Shown here piece by piece: positions 41,019-50,469 of a stretch of DNA of 64,000 nt. The notes beneath the pieces are model-generated. The model had not been told where the DNA came from and did no database searches. It saw only the letters and a program-made list of their open reading frames with translations. The stretch is taken from the NCBI RefSeq assembly GCF_905220365.1, contig NC_061151.1:5698197-5762196 (forward strand). The letters run 5' to 3'. Source of the stretch: Vanessa cardui (taxonomy: Eukaryota > Arthropoda > Insecta > Lepidoptera > Nymphalidae). The first letter of the stretch is position 1; each line of letters starts with the position of its first letter. The position numbers and the translations under genes were made by a program.

Positions 41019-41518
41019 ACCGCTTCCTTTTGCGCGACTTCTAAGACATTTTCTGCCTCGCACAACTACTTTGTGGAACCATCTTTCGCCGGCGGTTTTT
41101 CCGAACCAATACGACATGGGAACCAATACGACATGGGAAAGCGCCGCCAACCTTGGGAACTAAGATGTTACGTCCTTTGTGCCTGTATTTACACTGGCTA
41201 ACTTACCCTTCAAACCGGAACACAACAATACTGAATACTGTTATTTGGCGCAAGATTAACTATGACGTCATCTTATATATGTAGTTAAATAAGCGTTTAC
41301 GTGGCTGTGTGGCTATCCACGCTGGTGCAACGCTTCTATTAAATCAATGTATAACTAGCCTCGTGGTTTAATTAACAAGGACCTAGAAGAAAAGAGCGTA
41401 CTCCTTCCTCAAAGGCCGGCAACGCACCTGCTAGCCCCCTGGTGCTGATGTCCATGGGCGGTGGTAGTCACTTTCCATCAGGTGAACCTCCTGCTCGTTT
41501 GCCACCGATCACATAAAA
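41019..41518 (+). mobile_element. LINE-T 3' end carrying an inverted REP-T unit (composite, copy 1)
   Basis: 41030-41118 is LINE-T ORF2 C-terminus in sense (TTCTAAGACATTTTCTGCCTCG ... CCGAACCAATACGACATGGG). 41119-41385 is a REP-T-related unit in the opposite sense, with an extra ~130-bp end (CATCTTATATATGTAGTTAAATAAGCG ... GTTTAATTAACAAGG). 41385-41518 is the LINE-T 3' end (AGAAAAGAGCGTACTCCTTCC ... CACTTTCCATCAGGTG ... CACATAAAAAAA). ACCAATACGACATGGGAA is repeated in tandem at the left junction (41098-41134). A second copy with the same right junction is at 47.14 kb. Confidence 0.7.
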
Positions 41519-41536
41519 AAAGGTTAAATACTGTAC

Positions 41537-41932
41537 ATGACGTTCGCCTTATTAGTCCATCTGACTGGATTCTGTCAATCGGTCTCTACTTTGGGACTTG
41601 TCCACTATAACAGCTATCGTTATTCAACCCGCTCCTATTTCGGTCTCATTATTTACAAACCAATTTCCAAATATGTGTTGGTAACTCCAGTTTTTTTCAA
41701 GAAAACATCAAGCATGGCAAACAGTCAGATACAGATAATTTCGCTGGCTAATTATACAAACTCCAAGCTTGGTATATCCAGTTCTTTACCATATTCCTTA
41801 TTGAAATTAACCGTCAAAGATGCTCCGAGCGTCAGTCACTTCAAAGCACGTGGTGTAACCATTTCCGCAGATAGTGTCTTCGTTTCTTTAGTGTATATTG
41901 ACACGAATGACAACTATAGTCTTCAATCATAG
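41537..41932 (+). CDS. Unrecognised 131-codon ORF
   Basis: ATG at 41537, then LLVHLTGFCQSVSTLGLVHY ... ANSQIQIISLANYTNSKLGI ... FVSLVYIDTNDNYSLQS and a TAG. It is the longest plus frame outside known elements. It lies between a LINE-T poly(A) and a Penelope-like fold-back, so it may be part of a degraded Penelope-like element read on the wrong strand. No family recognised and no signal peptide or clear domain. Confidence 0.15.
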   Translation: MTFALLVHLTGFCQSVSTLGLVHYNSYRYSTRSYFGLIIYKPISKYVLVTPVFFKKTSSMANSQIQIISLANYTNSKLGISSSLPYSLLKLTVKDAPSVSHFKARGVTISADSVFVSLVYIDTNDNYSLQS

Positions 41933-41990
41933 CAATATCGTCGTTAAGGATTAACGTGGATTGCCAAAGGCAAAATTCTTATTCCCAAAG

Positions 41991-42122
41991 TTAATAATTG
42001 CGGGATATTAACCATGTTTTTTTATTTTTATTCGGTGGAGCTCGATATTTTGACATTATCTACGAATGTCTTGTTCACGAGAATAAAAATAAAAAACATG
42101 GTAAATATCCCGCAATTAATAA
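41991..42122. mobile_element. Penelope-like fold-back
   Basis: Arms 41991-42033 and 42081-42122 are inverted copies (TAATTGCGGGATATTAACCATG / CATGGTAAATATCCCGCAATTA) with few differences. The loop GAGCTCGATATTTTGACATTATCTACGAATG matches the inverse of 44.70-44.77 kb. Same design as the 5.93-kb element but a different sequence family. Confidence 0.6.
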
Positions 42123-42478
42123 TTTTAGTAATAAAAATAACCGTGTTAATTTAAAATCTTATACTTAAAAGTTGAGATGGCCCACTTGAAAAGTTTAACT
42201 TGCTTAATGATTATCAGAAATATATCACTGGTTCAGAGTAGAACTGTCGAGAGAAACCCAGCAATACTTTATTTTTTCTCGTAAGTAACATTATGGTAAC
42301 CAATCCCAAGGTGAGAGAGAAAAATGCTGCATATTTAAAGAACCTTTTTAATTACCTTCCAGCTTCAAGTCAACTAAACATGTACACACTCGTTGAGCCA
42401 TATATATTCTCGTGAGAATAAAACTAATGGAACGTACATTTTGAAATTAATTATTCTAAAAAAGGACTTTTCACGTAA

Positions 42479-42786
42479 AGTAAGTAAAGTAACAGTCTGT
42501 ACATTTCCCAATGATGAGATAAGGCCTCCTATTCCATTAAGGAGAGGGTTTGGAAAATACTCCATCACGCGGTTCCAATGCGGGTTGGTGGAGTGCTTAT
42601 GTGGCAGAATTTCGATCAAATTAGACACATGCAGGTTGCCTCACGATGTTTTCCTTCACCGCCGAGCTCGAGATGAATTATAAACACAAATTAAGCACAT
42701 ATATATAGTTGTGCTTGCCTGGGTTTGAACCCGCAATCATCGGTTAAGATGCACGCGTTATCACACCACTGGGCCATCTCAGCTCT
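42479..42786 (-). repeat. SINE-A, full copy with (TTTAC)n tail
   Basis: GTAAGTAAAGTAACAGTCTG, complete body (CTTATGTGGCAGAATTTCG), head TTGAACCCGCAATCATCGG ... CTGGGCCATCTCAGCTC. Confidence 0.9.
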
Positions 42787-43799
42787 CTTTACGTAGTACG
42801 CTAAATAATAACAAATACATACATTGCTACTTTTATACAACGCAATAGTCATCTTTTGTTTTGTTAACACGCAATGTAAAGTAACGAAATTGATATTATC
42901 ATTTAGTAATATAATATAATTTTAAATATTTGAGCCAATTCCGACACCAACAATTCGATTAATGTTGAATCTGACGTCGAAAAATAATAGTTTTGTATTC
43001 CATTGATTTAGCCCCGTGATTAAAAGACATAAATCTCAACTGAAAATTATAGTACAAAGCAAAGTTTCATTTCCATTTTCCTAATTCGCGTTTATGATTC
43101 AAATCAAGTTCCGTGGAAAACGTCCTGAGGAAATTCACATGTATTGTATTTTCTACGTTTATTTTCTATGTATATATTTTCTATGTGTATCGACCTGACC
43201 ACACTCTAACAACGCGTTAGAGTGTCCTTCGTACCCAATAGAGGCCTTAGTCCAAAATTTTTTACGTCATTGAGATTTCATTAATGTGTTATATAATTTG
43301 AATTGAAATAATAATATTGAGTACGGCTTTAATTTTTAAATACGTTTTTATTTGAAATAACATTTATTAGTATAATTATTGATTCGGTTATCGAAACCGT
43401 ATTGTGGGACTCCCGTCACTTCCTCTCGTGGCGTGGTGCGGCGAGCTGGTACCGCATGGCACGAGTAAAACAAAAGGCGGTGGATTTTGAACGGGCAGTG
43501 AGAAGAAAGCTAGATTCGTGGAAGGGCGGTAAAAGGATGTAATTATATACAATAAGCGGATAAATAATATATGTATCGATTGGTAAATTAAGATAAACAC
43601 AACATAACAGACGAATGGAATACATATGTCACAACTAGTTTCAATAGGCATTCAATTAAAAGAAGCCTTGTCTTTAAACTTCATTTAATCAGCATCAATA
43701 ATGAGTTTCAATCCTTTTTGTTTTTAAACATATAACTTTTTTGGCCAGCGTCGATAAGCATATACAATACACATCTGTATTTTTACCAATATGATTGTA
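42787..43799. other. No supported gene
   Basis: AT-rich with a SINE-A-like scrap at 43085-43145 (CGTTTATGATTCAAATCAAG ... AAAACGTCCTGAGG). A GC-richer patch lies at 43388-43520 (CCTCTCGTGGCGTGGTGCGG). Minus frames of 87 and 69 codons there overlap each other and resemble nothing I know. Confidence 0.35.
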
Positions 43800-44192
43800 T
43801 TTTGTTGAAAAAGTTAACAAATGAGTTTCTTGCCGGTTATTCTCGATAGAATCTACTTTCCGAACCGGTGATAGCTTCACTTAATATAGTTGTTAAATGA
43901 CTATTCAAAAATGCTTGTAAAAGTATATTTCGATTTTGCTTACATTTAAAAAAAGCGTGGAGTTAATACTTGTTGACTTTCAAGCAGGATTTGTTAGTTT
44001 AAATAATTATATTAACTAACATGACTGTATTTTTTTTAAATGTTAAAAAAGAGTAACTACTGAGTTCTTGACGGTTCTTCTCAGTATCTACTTTCCGAAC
44101 CGGTGGTAGCTTCACTTAATTGTTAAATGACGATTCAAAAGTGCTTGTAAAAGCCTACTTGAATAAAGTTTATTTTTATTTTGATTTTGAAC
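43800..44192 (+). repeat. LINE-K 3' ends, two in tandem
   Basis: 43800-43940 holds one UTR (TTTCTTGCCGGTTATTCTCG ... ACCGGTGATAGC ... TGCTTGTAAAAGT). 43945-44192 starts again upstream, at AAAAAAGCGTGGAGTTAATACTTG, and repeats the UTR to CCTACTTGAATAAAGTTT. Two insertions or a tandem duplication. Confidence 0.72.
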
Positions 44193-44600
44193 AAAATCTC
44201 ATTACCATGAAAATTTAGAAACATAGAAAACAAACACACAAAAAACATATCTATTTATTACTATATATTTGTGCCTCATCTGCTTTGGTCTTCGAATTGA
44301 TTTTGATATCTTTTACGAAATCACTTCGCCCGTTCGAATATAGATTTAATTGTTTAGTATCCTTTACACAAAGCCTTTCGTCTTTTGTCCCTTTATGAAG
44401 AGACGTTATTTTATGTTATACTAGAGAATCGAATTCTCAATAGAAATGTATTAAAATGTTTTACGCGCAGATTTGCACATCCATTTTGTGACTTTAAGAC
44501 GTGCATAGGTACTTTTGGCTCGTTTTACAAATACAATTAATTTATAATAAGAATATATTTGTAACCATACCCGTTTTCTCTCCTTTTAAGGAGACTGTTC
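44193..44600. other. No recognised feature
   Basis: AT-rich, no repeat match. Confidence 0.35.
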
Positions 44601-44995
44601 GGTAATTATAAACACATTAAAGGTGAAGGAAAACATCTTAGGAAAATCTTACGAGAAAGGAGGTAGTCCGATATGGACACTTCTAACATTATCATCATCT
44701 ACCCGCAAACTTCAGTCTCGTGAATAAGACGTTCGTAGATATTGTTGTAATATAGAGCTCCAAATAAAAATAAAAAACATCGTAATTATCCCGTTTTTTT
44801 TTTTTGAATAACTGTAATAATAAAAATCTTAGATCGTGAGAAAAACTTCATGTTTCAAATTTCGTAGCAATTCTGCCACATGTGTATTCCAACTTGCATT
44901 GGAACAGCTTGGTGGAATTTGTTGCAAACCTTCTCCTCAAAAGGGAGAGGAGGCCTTAGCCCAGCAGTGGGAATTTTACAGGCTGTTGTTGTTAT
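44601..44995 (+). repeat. SINE-A split by a Penelope-like piece
   Basis: Left part AATTATAAACACATTAAAGGTGAAGGAAAACATC (44601-44642). Right part 44832-44995 (CAAATTTCGTAGCAATTCTGCC ... CCCAGCAGTGGGAATTTTACAGG, then GTTGTTGTTA). Confidence 0.75.
44652..44822. mobile_element. Penelope-like end inserted in SINE-A
   Basis: GAGGTAGTCCGATATGGACAC-type sequence followed by CAGTCTCGTGAATAAGACG, TCGTAGATATTGTTGTAATATAGAGCTCC, AATAAAAATAAAAAACATCG and TAATTATCCCG. The last parts are homologous to one arm and the loop of the fold-back at 42.0 kb. AAAATCTTA stands on both sides (44643-44651 and 44823-44831). Confidence 0.6.
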
Positions 44996-45032
44996 TTGGT
45001 TATTAATCTGACCCTCTGTTCTAATGCATGTT

Positions 45033-45292
45033 TGACCCGGTTTCGCACGGATGCAATGCTGACACTATATTTAGTGTACTACAGATTTTTTTTTATTTAC
45101 GACATCACATTAGAAACTTCTGAAATTATTAGTGTCTCTTTACTGTATTGTCCATGTTATATACGAAAACCTTCCTCTTGAATCACTGTAACTATTAAAA
45201 AAACCTCATCCAAATTCGTTGCGTAATTTCATAGATCTAAGCATACATTGGGACAGACAGCGGTAAGCGACTTTGTTTTATACCCTGTAATA
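45033..45292 (+). repeat. REP-C copy
   Basis: GACCCGGTTTCGCACGGATGCAATGCTGAC, TACGACATCACATTAG, CTCTTTACTGTATTGTCC, CTTCCTCTTGAATCAC, GCGACTTTGTTTTATACC. Confidence 0.7.
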
Positions 45293-45764
45293 ATCCGCTG
45301 GTATTATCGATCATAATATATTTTTATTAAACTCTGAATCTACGGAACCATTTAATATTATTCCTGGAGAGTAATAGCAGCAGTTCAAGTTACATTTGTC
45401 TGTCGAGTATTATTTTACTTCCCGTTACGAGGTCGTACGGATAAACGGTGCTATTCTTTTACCATTGAGAGCACTCGTTAATCGATCTATTCGCCCGCAA
45501 CGTACAACGCCGAATACTTTACGTGTATTTATATTCAACACTTTTTTCTTGTAATATTTTTTTTTTGTGTTACATACAAAGGGCTTAATCTTGACCAAGT
45601 TAGGATCTAGATAGACCTTAAATCTAGTATGTTACTAGTAGTTCTTGAGATATTAGATTAGAGGTTCAAATATTATGGTACAAACAGTAATAATAATATT
45701 AAAGTCATTTATAAATATTTGTTACAATTAAACTGTGAGTCTAAGAAAAATATCATGATGTAAC
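45293..45764. other. No recognised feature
   Basis: Mixed AT-rich sequence. Confidence 0.35.
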
Positions 45765-46061
45765 ATAGTCACAGCCTATAAACTACCCACTGCTGGGCTA
45801 AGGCCTCCTCTTCCATTAAGGAAAGTGTTTGGAACATATTCCACCACGCTGTTCCAATGCGGATTGGTGGAATGCACATGTGGCAGAATTTAAATGAAAT
45901 TAGACACATAGGTTTCCTCACGATGTTTTCCTTCACCGCCGAGCACGAGATGAATTATAAACAAAAATTAAGCACATATATATGGTGGTGCTTGCCTGGG
46001 CTTGAACCGGAAATCATCGGTTAAGATACACGCGTTCTAACCACTGGGCCATATCAGCTCA
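45765..46061 (-). repeat. SINE-A, full copy
   Basis: TCACAGCCTATAAACTACCCACTGCTGGG to GTTCTAACCACTGGGCCATATCAGCTC; all parts present. Confidence 0.9.
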
Positions 46062-46165
46062 TTATGATGTAACACGCATGATTCAAATAACGTTTTATCC
46101 TTGAATCAGCACGACTCTGCATTACACTCTAAACTTATAAAAACGAGAGTATGGTATGGAGAGAT

Positions 46166-46210
46166 ATAATGTGAGTTTGTCTTTCTAATAAAGACAAACT
46201 CACATTATAG
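46166..46210. repeat. Perfect 20-bp inverted repeat (hairpin)
   Basis: 46166-46185 and 46191-46210 are exact reverse complements (TATAATGTGAGTTTGTCTTT and its inverse), separated by CTAAT. The neighbourhood shows no element to which it obviously belongs. Confidence 0.85.
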
Positions 46211-46219
46211 CAGTAAATA

Positions 46220-46727
46220 TAAAGTAACATATATAAACACAGAGTATTGTTATTATTACAGTTATATGTTACTTACTATTACACAAATATATAGTAACAT
46301 ATTATGAAGATATTATATATGCCAATCACACACAGTTACAGTCATTCTCACTCACAAAGCACTACATATGTTGGTCCTTCGAGCCGGATTCATAACAAAA
46401 TTTGAATATGTTAACTAATCATTAAATCTTATGAAGCGATTGAGAAGATAACTCTACTGTTCAATTCAAGTTATTGGTTCGTTATAATTTACAAGATCCT
46501 AAGTGCTCAAAGTTCAGGCTACAGTTAAATCCTTACGCTTGTGAACGCTTAAACAAGGCTGTATCTAATTAATGTTCGAGCAGTTCCCGACTATTGTACA
46601 TGAGAATTTATTTGTATATGGAATAAATGGTTGGTAGAATTGTATGCGATGGTAAGTTGTTAACGACCTAATGTTGGTACTGTAGAAATATTAAATATTT
46701 TTTATCCCTTGCAACTTCAGTTCAAGA
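46220..46727. other. AT-rich; shared 20-mer
   Basis: TTGGTCCTTCGAGCCGGATT at about 46371 recurs at about 52655. I cannot place the surrounding sequence in any family. Confidence 0.35.
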
Positions 46728-46850
46728 GGTGAGTTGGCCTCAGTGGTAAGATTGCCAGGTTTGACCGAAGAATCATCTTTATCGATGATTCTGTGGTCAA
46801 ACCTGGCAAGCACCACTCAATTTTCTTGGGTGCTCAATAGTGAAGGAAAA
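46728..46850 (+). repeat. SINE-A head with inverted duplication
   Basis: GAGTTGGCCTCAGTGG is the head start. TTGCCAGGTTTGACC...AATCATC (46752-46777) is then followed by its inverse (46784-46809), which continues into the normal CAAGCACCACTCAATTTTC and GTGAAGGAAAACAC. The body is lost after that. Confidence 0.75.
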
Positions 46851-47136
46851 CACGCATACATTTTTGTTTATATTTAATCATATATATACTTATACTACAT
46901 AAGTAATTGTTGATTTTTATGTGATTCGATTAAATCTTGAAAGAGCTTTTATATTTCTCATTAAATTTAAATCAAATAGATGTTTTGAATTCAAATAATA
47001 ATTTCGTGACAAAAATAAATTAAGCGTAGACGATCGAGACGTTGGTCCTTTTAAAAGATTTCGAGATTATTCTTTATCTATCAATATTCAATGGATAAGG
47101 AATATTAAATCTTAAGCTTATCTATACTATTTTTTT
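46851..47136. other. No recognised feature
   Basis: AT-rich. Confidence 0.35.
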
Positions 47137-47617
47137 ATAGGTGGCAAACGAGCAGGAGGCTCACCTAATGGAAAGTGACTACCACCGCCCATGGACATCT
47201 GCAACAACATGAGGCTCGCAGGTGTGTTGCCGGCCTTTAAGGAAGGAATACGCTCTTTACTTCTTGTTAATTAAACCATGAGGCTAGTTATACACTGATT
47301 TAATAGAAGCGTTGCACTGGCAGGGACAGCCACACAGCCACGTAAACGCTTATTTAACTACATATATAAGATGACGTCATAGTTAATCTTCCGCCAAATA
47401 ACAGTATTCAGTATTGTTGTGTTCCGGTTTGAAGGGTAAGTTAGCCAGTGTAAATACAGGCACAAAGGACATAACACCTTAGTTCCCAAGGTTGGCGGCG
47501 CTTTGACGATGTAAGGAATAGTTAATATTTCTTACAGCGTCATTGTCTATGGGTGATGGTGACCACTTATCATCAGGTGGCCCATATGCTCTTCCGCCAA
47601 CTTATACCATAAAAAAA
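47137..47617 (+). mobile_element. LINE-T / REP-T composite with inverted ends (copy 2)
   Basis: Left, 47137-47265: inverted LINE-T 3' end (TTTTTTTATAGGTGGCAAACG ... GGAATACGCTCTTTACTTC). Then the extended REP-T unit in sense: TTGTTAATTAAACCATGAGGC ... AAGATGACGTCATAGTTAATC ... GTTGTGTTCCGGTTTGAAGGG ... CATCAGGTGGCCCATATGC ... ATACCATAAAAAAAAA. So it starts with poly(T) and ends with poly(A), and its two ~70-bp ends resemble each other in inverse. The junction CGCTCTTTACTTCTTGTTAATT is the one seen at 41.38 kb. Confidence 0.72.
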
Positions 47618-47932
47618 AAGTGTTCTCAAGTCGTATCAGTGCCACAGAGTGGGTTTCGTGGGTAATTGGATAAATACGAATGTACCTGTCTTTTACCTTT
47701 GCATGCTTAAACGCTGAACCGATTTAAGTGAAGTTTTAGCCGCGGTAACATAATATGTTCTTTTTTTTTCATCTTGAGGGATAAAATGATGACAGTCTTT
47801 GTGGTTTAAAATCAAAATATACTAAATTCAAGTAGGCTTTTTTAAACGTCATTTAACAACTATATTAAGTGAACCTACCACCGGTTCGGAAGGTAGATTT
47901 TTTCGAAAAGAATCGGCAAAAACTCAGTAGTT

Positions 47933-48450
47933 CCAATCCAATCCATCAGCCCATTTCCGTCCACTGCTGGACATAGGCCTCTCCAATTGCACGCCACTGA
48001 GATCGTTCTTGGGCTACTCGCATCCAGCTCCTGCCAGCCGTCTTGCGTAAGTCGTCACTCCACCGTGCCCGAGGACGTCCTACACTACGTTTGCCGAGAC
48101 GCGGTCTCCACTCTAGAACACGTTTCCCCCAACGGTTATCGGTTCTGCGGCAAATATGGCCAGCCCACTGCCACTTCAGCTTACTAATCCGGTGGGCTAT
48201 GTCGATGACTTTGGTTCTCTGGCGGATCGCCTCATTTCTGATGCGATCCCGCAGAGAAACGCCGAGCATAGCCCTTTCCATAGCACGCTGAGCGACTTTA
48301 AGCTGGTGGACCAGCCTTGCCGTGAGTGTCCACGTTTCGGCTCCGTATGTCATGACGGGTAGGACGCACTGGTTGAAGACTTTCGTCTTAAGGCACTGTG
48401 GGATTGACGATGTAAAGATTCGACGTAATTTTCCAAACTGTAAAGGGAGA
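47933..48450 (-). mobile_element. 5'-truncated RTE-type LINE with target duplication
   Basis: A 518-bp insertion flanked by CAGTAGTT at 47925-47932 and 48451-48458. It holds the ORF2 C-terminus and a short tail whose sense end is ATGGATTGGATTGG. Its clean boundaries inside LINE-K define the insertion unambiguously. Confidence 0.8.
47946..48450 (-). pseudogene. RTE-type ORF2 C-terminal fragment (open frame)
   Basis: About 168 open codons read PLQFGKLRRIFTSSIPQCLK, VLPVMTYGAETWTLT, RAMERAMLGVSLRDRIRNE, KLKWQWAGHICRRTDNRW, RSVGRPRARWSDDLRK and end AYVQQWTEMG. This is the region after the RT domain of RTE-type LINEs (RTE/BovB-like; family knowledge). An ATG at 48464 lies in the flanking LINE-K, so the apparent start MSNY is accidental. 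The RT itself is absent. The homologous piece at 51.0 kb carries a stop. Confidence 0.78.
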
Positions 48451-48887
48451 CAGTAGTTACTCATTAGTTAAATATAATGATTTATGTATGTGATATATCC
48501 CGCCTGGAAGTCATCAAGTATTTATTCCAGGCTTTTTTTATCGTCTGTATAATCTTGTATTGAATACTATGCCTTCTTAACTTATGTATTTTTAACAAAC
48601 GATTTGAATTTAAGATACGGCACAGATAAAAATGTCTGTGGAATTTTGGTATAGAATCGAATAATATAAGTATAGCTCTATAAATTTTGGGTATAATCGT
48701 AAATTCAAGGAAGATAATATTTAAGGTTTTATACGGACTATAACATAGAGTAGTGTTGGTTCAACCGTTTTATCTGCTGAGTTGGCACATTTATGTCCTG
48801 TATAATATATTAAAGACGAAATTTTGGTTCCGTAGCCATAAAAGGCGGTACAAAAGTGTTTGTTTTCATTCCATCGCCAGACAACGC

Positions 48888-49092
48888 TTAGAACTAGAAC
48901 GCACTGGTGATTTTTGTCACGGTGACTGTTTCGTCACTCTTGTCAAGTCCGTGAATATATACAGATGCAGACACAAATGTCACCCAATTGTCACGTCGTA
49001 ACGTGCGCGCACTTCCATACATATTCAGGGACTCGACAAGAGTGACGAAACAGTCACCGTGACAAAATTTACCAATGCGCGTTAGTTCTTAA
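48888..49092. mobile_element. Fold-back MITE-like element
   Basis: Arms of about 70 bp (48888-48958 and 49021-49092) are inverted copies. Their inner 34-bp core, starting TTTTGTCACGGTGACTG, is identical. The middle (48959-49020) is unrelated, with CGTGCGCGCAC. No ORF. The flanking target duplication is unclear. Confidence 0.65.
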
Positions 49093-49219
49093 GAAATATT
49101 TGTTACTTGTTGTCTTACTAATTTAAATATTGTATTTTGTTGTCTATTTTCTTTAAGATTATGTGTCTATCGTAATTTTCCTTTCGTATTATTTTCGTCG
49201 CTTTCTTTTCAGTAGTACA

Positions 49220-49484
49220 GTTTTTTTTTTTTTTTTTTTTATGGCATAGGTGGCAAACGAGCAGGAGGCTCACCTGATGGAAAGTGACTACCACCGCCCA
49301 TGGACACCTGCAACACCAGGGGTCTTGCAGGTGCGTTGCCGGCCTTTAAGAAAGGAGTACGCTCTTTTCTTGAAGGTTCCCATGTCGTATCGGTTCGGAA
49401 AAACCGCCGGCGAAAGCTGGTTCCACAAAGTAGTTGTGCGAGGCAGAAAATGTCTGAGAAATCGCGCTGTTGTGGATTTAACTG
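49220..49484 (-). pseudogene. LINE-T ORF2 C-terminus and 3' end
   Basis: Poly(T) at 49220-49240 is the inverted poly(A). On the minus strand the frame reads FLRHFLPRTTTLWNQLSP, AVFPNRYDMGTFKKRAYSFL and then to VHGRW. This is the C-terminal tail of a LINE RT protein, truncated upstream. Opposite-strand frames here are by-products. Confidence 0.75.
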
Positions 49485-49759
49485 TAACATCCTGTAAATT
49501 TCCCACTGCTGGGCTGAAGCCTCCTATCTCATTAAGGGGAAGGCTTGGATCCCACCAATGCGTGTTGGTGGAATGCACATGTGGCAGAATTTCGATGGAA
49601 TTGGACACATGCAGGCATCACGATGTTTTCCCTCATCGCCCACCACGAAATGAATTATAAACAGAAATTAAGCACATACATATAGTGGTGATTGCCTGGA
49701 TTTTAACCCGTAATCATCGGTTAAGACGCACATTCTAACCACAAGCCCATCTCAGCTCA
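49485..49759 (-). repeat. SINE-A copy
   Basis: GTAACATCCTGTAAATTTCCCACTGCTGGG to ACAAGCCCATCTCAGCTC. It directly abuts the LINE-T fragment, with several small deletions. Confidence 0.85.
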
Positions 49760-49961
49760 ATTTAAAAAATAGTGTTTATATATAATAATATTTCAATTTC
49801 CAATTTCAAAACGTCACTTCCTTAAATATATTTAGCGTACAGAAGTGAAACTGATTAAAAAAGACAAGCTTAAAACACTTGAACGACTTACTAACAAACC
49901 AAAAATACTTCAAACTTAGAACATATCTTAACATAAATAAATCATCAAATCATACATGATT

Positions 49962-50213
49962 TGACGATCTCCGTGGTCGAGTGGTGTGTACACCGGTTTT
50001 CATGGGTACGCCACTCCGAGGTCCCGGCTTCGATTCCCGGCCGAGTCAATGTAGATTATCATTAGTTTTCTATGTTGTCTAGGGTCTGTGTGTTTGTGGT
50101 ACCGTCGTTACTTCTGATTTTCCATAACACAAGTGCTTTAGCTACTTACATTGGGATCAGAGTAATGTATGTAAAGTTGTGTCATATTTATTTATTTATT
50201 TATTTATTTATTT
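49962..50213 (+). repeat. SINE-B, most complete copy with (ATTT)n tail
   Basis: TGACGATCTCCGTGGTCGAG head, GGTTTTCATGGGTACGCCACTCC, T-arm region, body TAGTTTTCTATGTTGTC ... GTGGTACCGTCGTTACTTC ... GTGCTTTAGCTACTTACATTGG, then TCATATTTATTTATTTATT at 50188-50213. Confidence 0.9.
49974..50036 (+). promoter_or_regulatory. Internal Pol III promoter of SINE-B (A and B boxes)
   Basis: A box TGGTCGAGTGG at 49974-49984 and B box GGCTTCGATTC at 50026-50036 (consensus GGTTCGATTCC in other copies). These boxes sit closer to the tRNA consensus than those of SINE-A. Confidence 0.72.
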
Positions 50214-50469
50214 ATACATATTGAAGTAAACTGCCTACAAGTCCAAAATTAAACAACGAATATTTTCTAACAGATTACAAGTCACGCCAATATCGACCTT
50301 ACAGTTCGCGCTCAAAAAGAAAAATTAATGGCGGCTTAATATCGTTTCGCGCGCTTTTGTTGCTTTTTTTACTGTTCTAGCCAGTTGTATGGACAAAGGA
50401 ATCTCCAAAACATTCATTTTCTAGATTAGAAAAAAGAATCATGATTTTCATTTCTAAGTATTAATATTA

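Larger units (their letters stand above)
47812..48662 (-). repeat. LINE-K 3' end split by an RTE fragment
   Basis: 47812-47932 (AATCAAAATATACTAAATTCAAGTAGG ... ACCACCGGTTCGGAAGG ... AACTCAGTAGTT) and 48451-48662 (CAGTAGTTACTCATTAG ... CCGCCTGGAAGTCATC ... GGAATTTTGGTATAG) are consecutive parts of one minus LINE-K. Confidence 0.75.

Noticed and set aside
47987..48362. Plus-strand ORFs over the RTE fragment
   Set aside because: They are antisense shadows of the RTE C-terminal coding sequence.
49288..49608. 106-codon minus ORF as one protein
   Set aside because: It fuses SINE-A sequence (first ~35 residues) to the LINE-T C-terminus and is not a single gene product.
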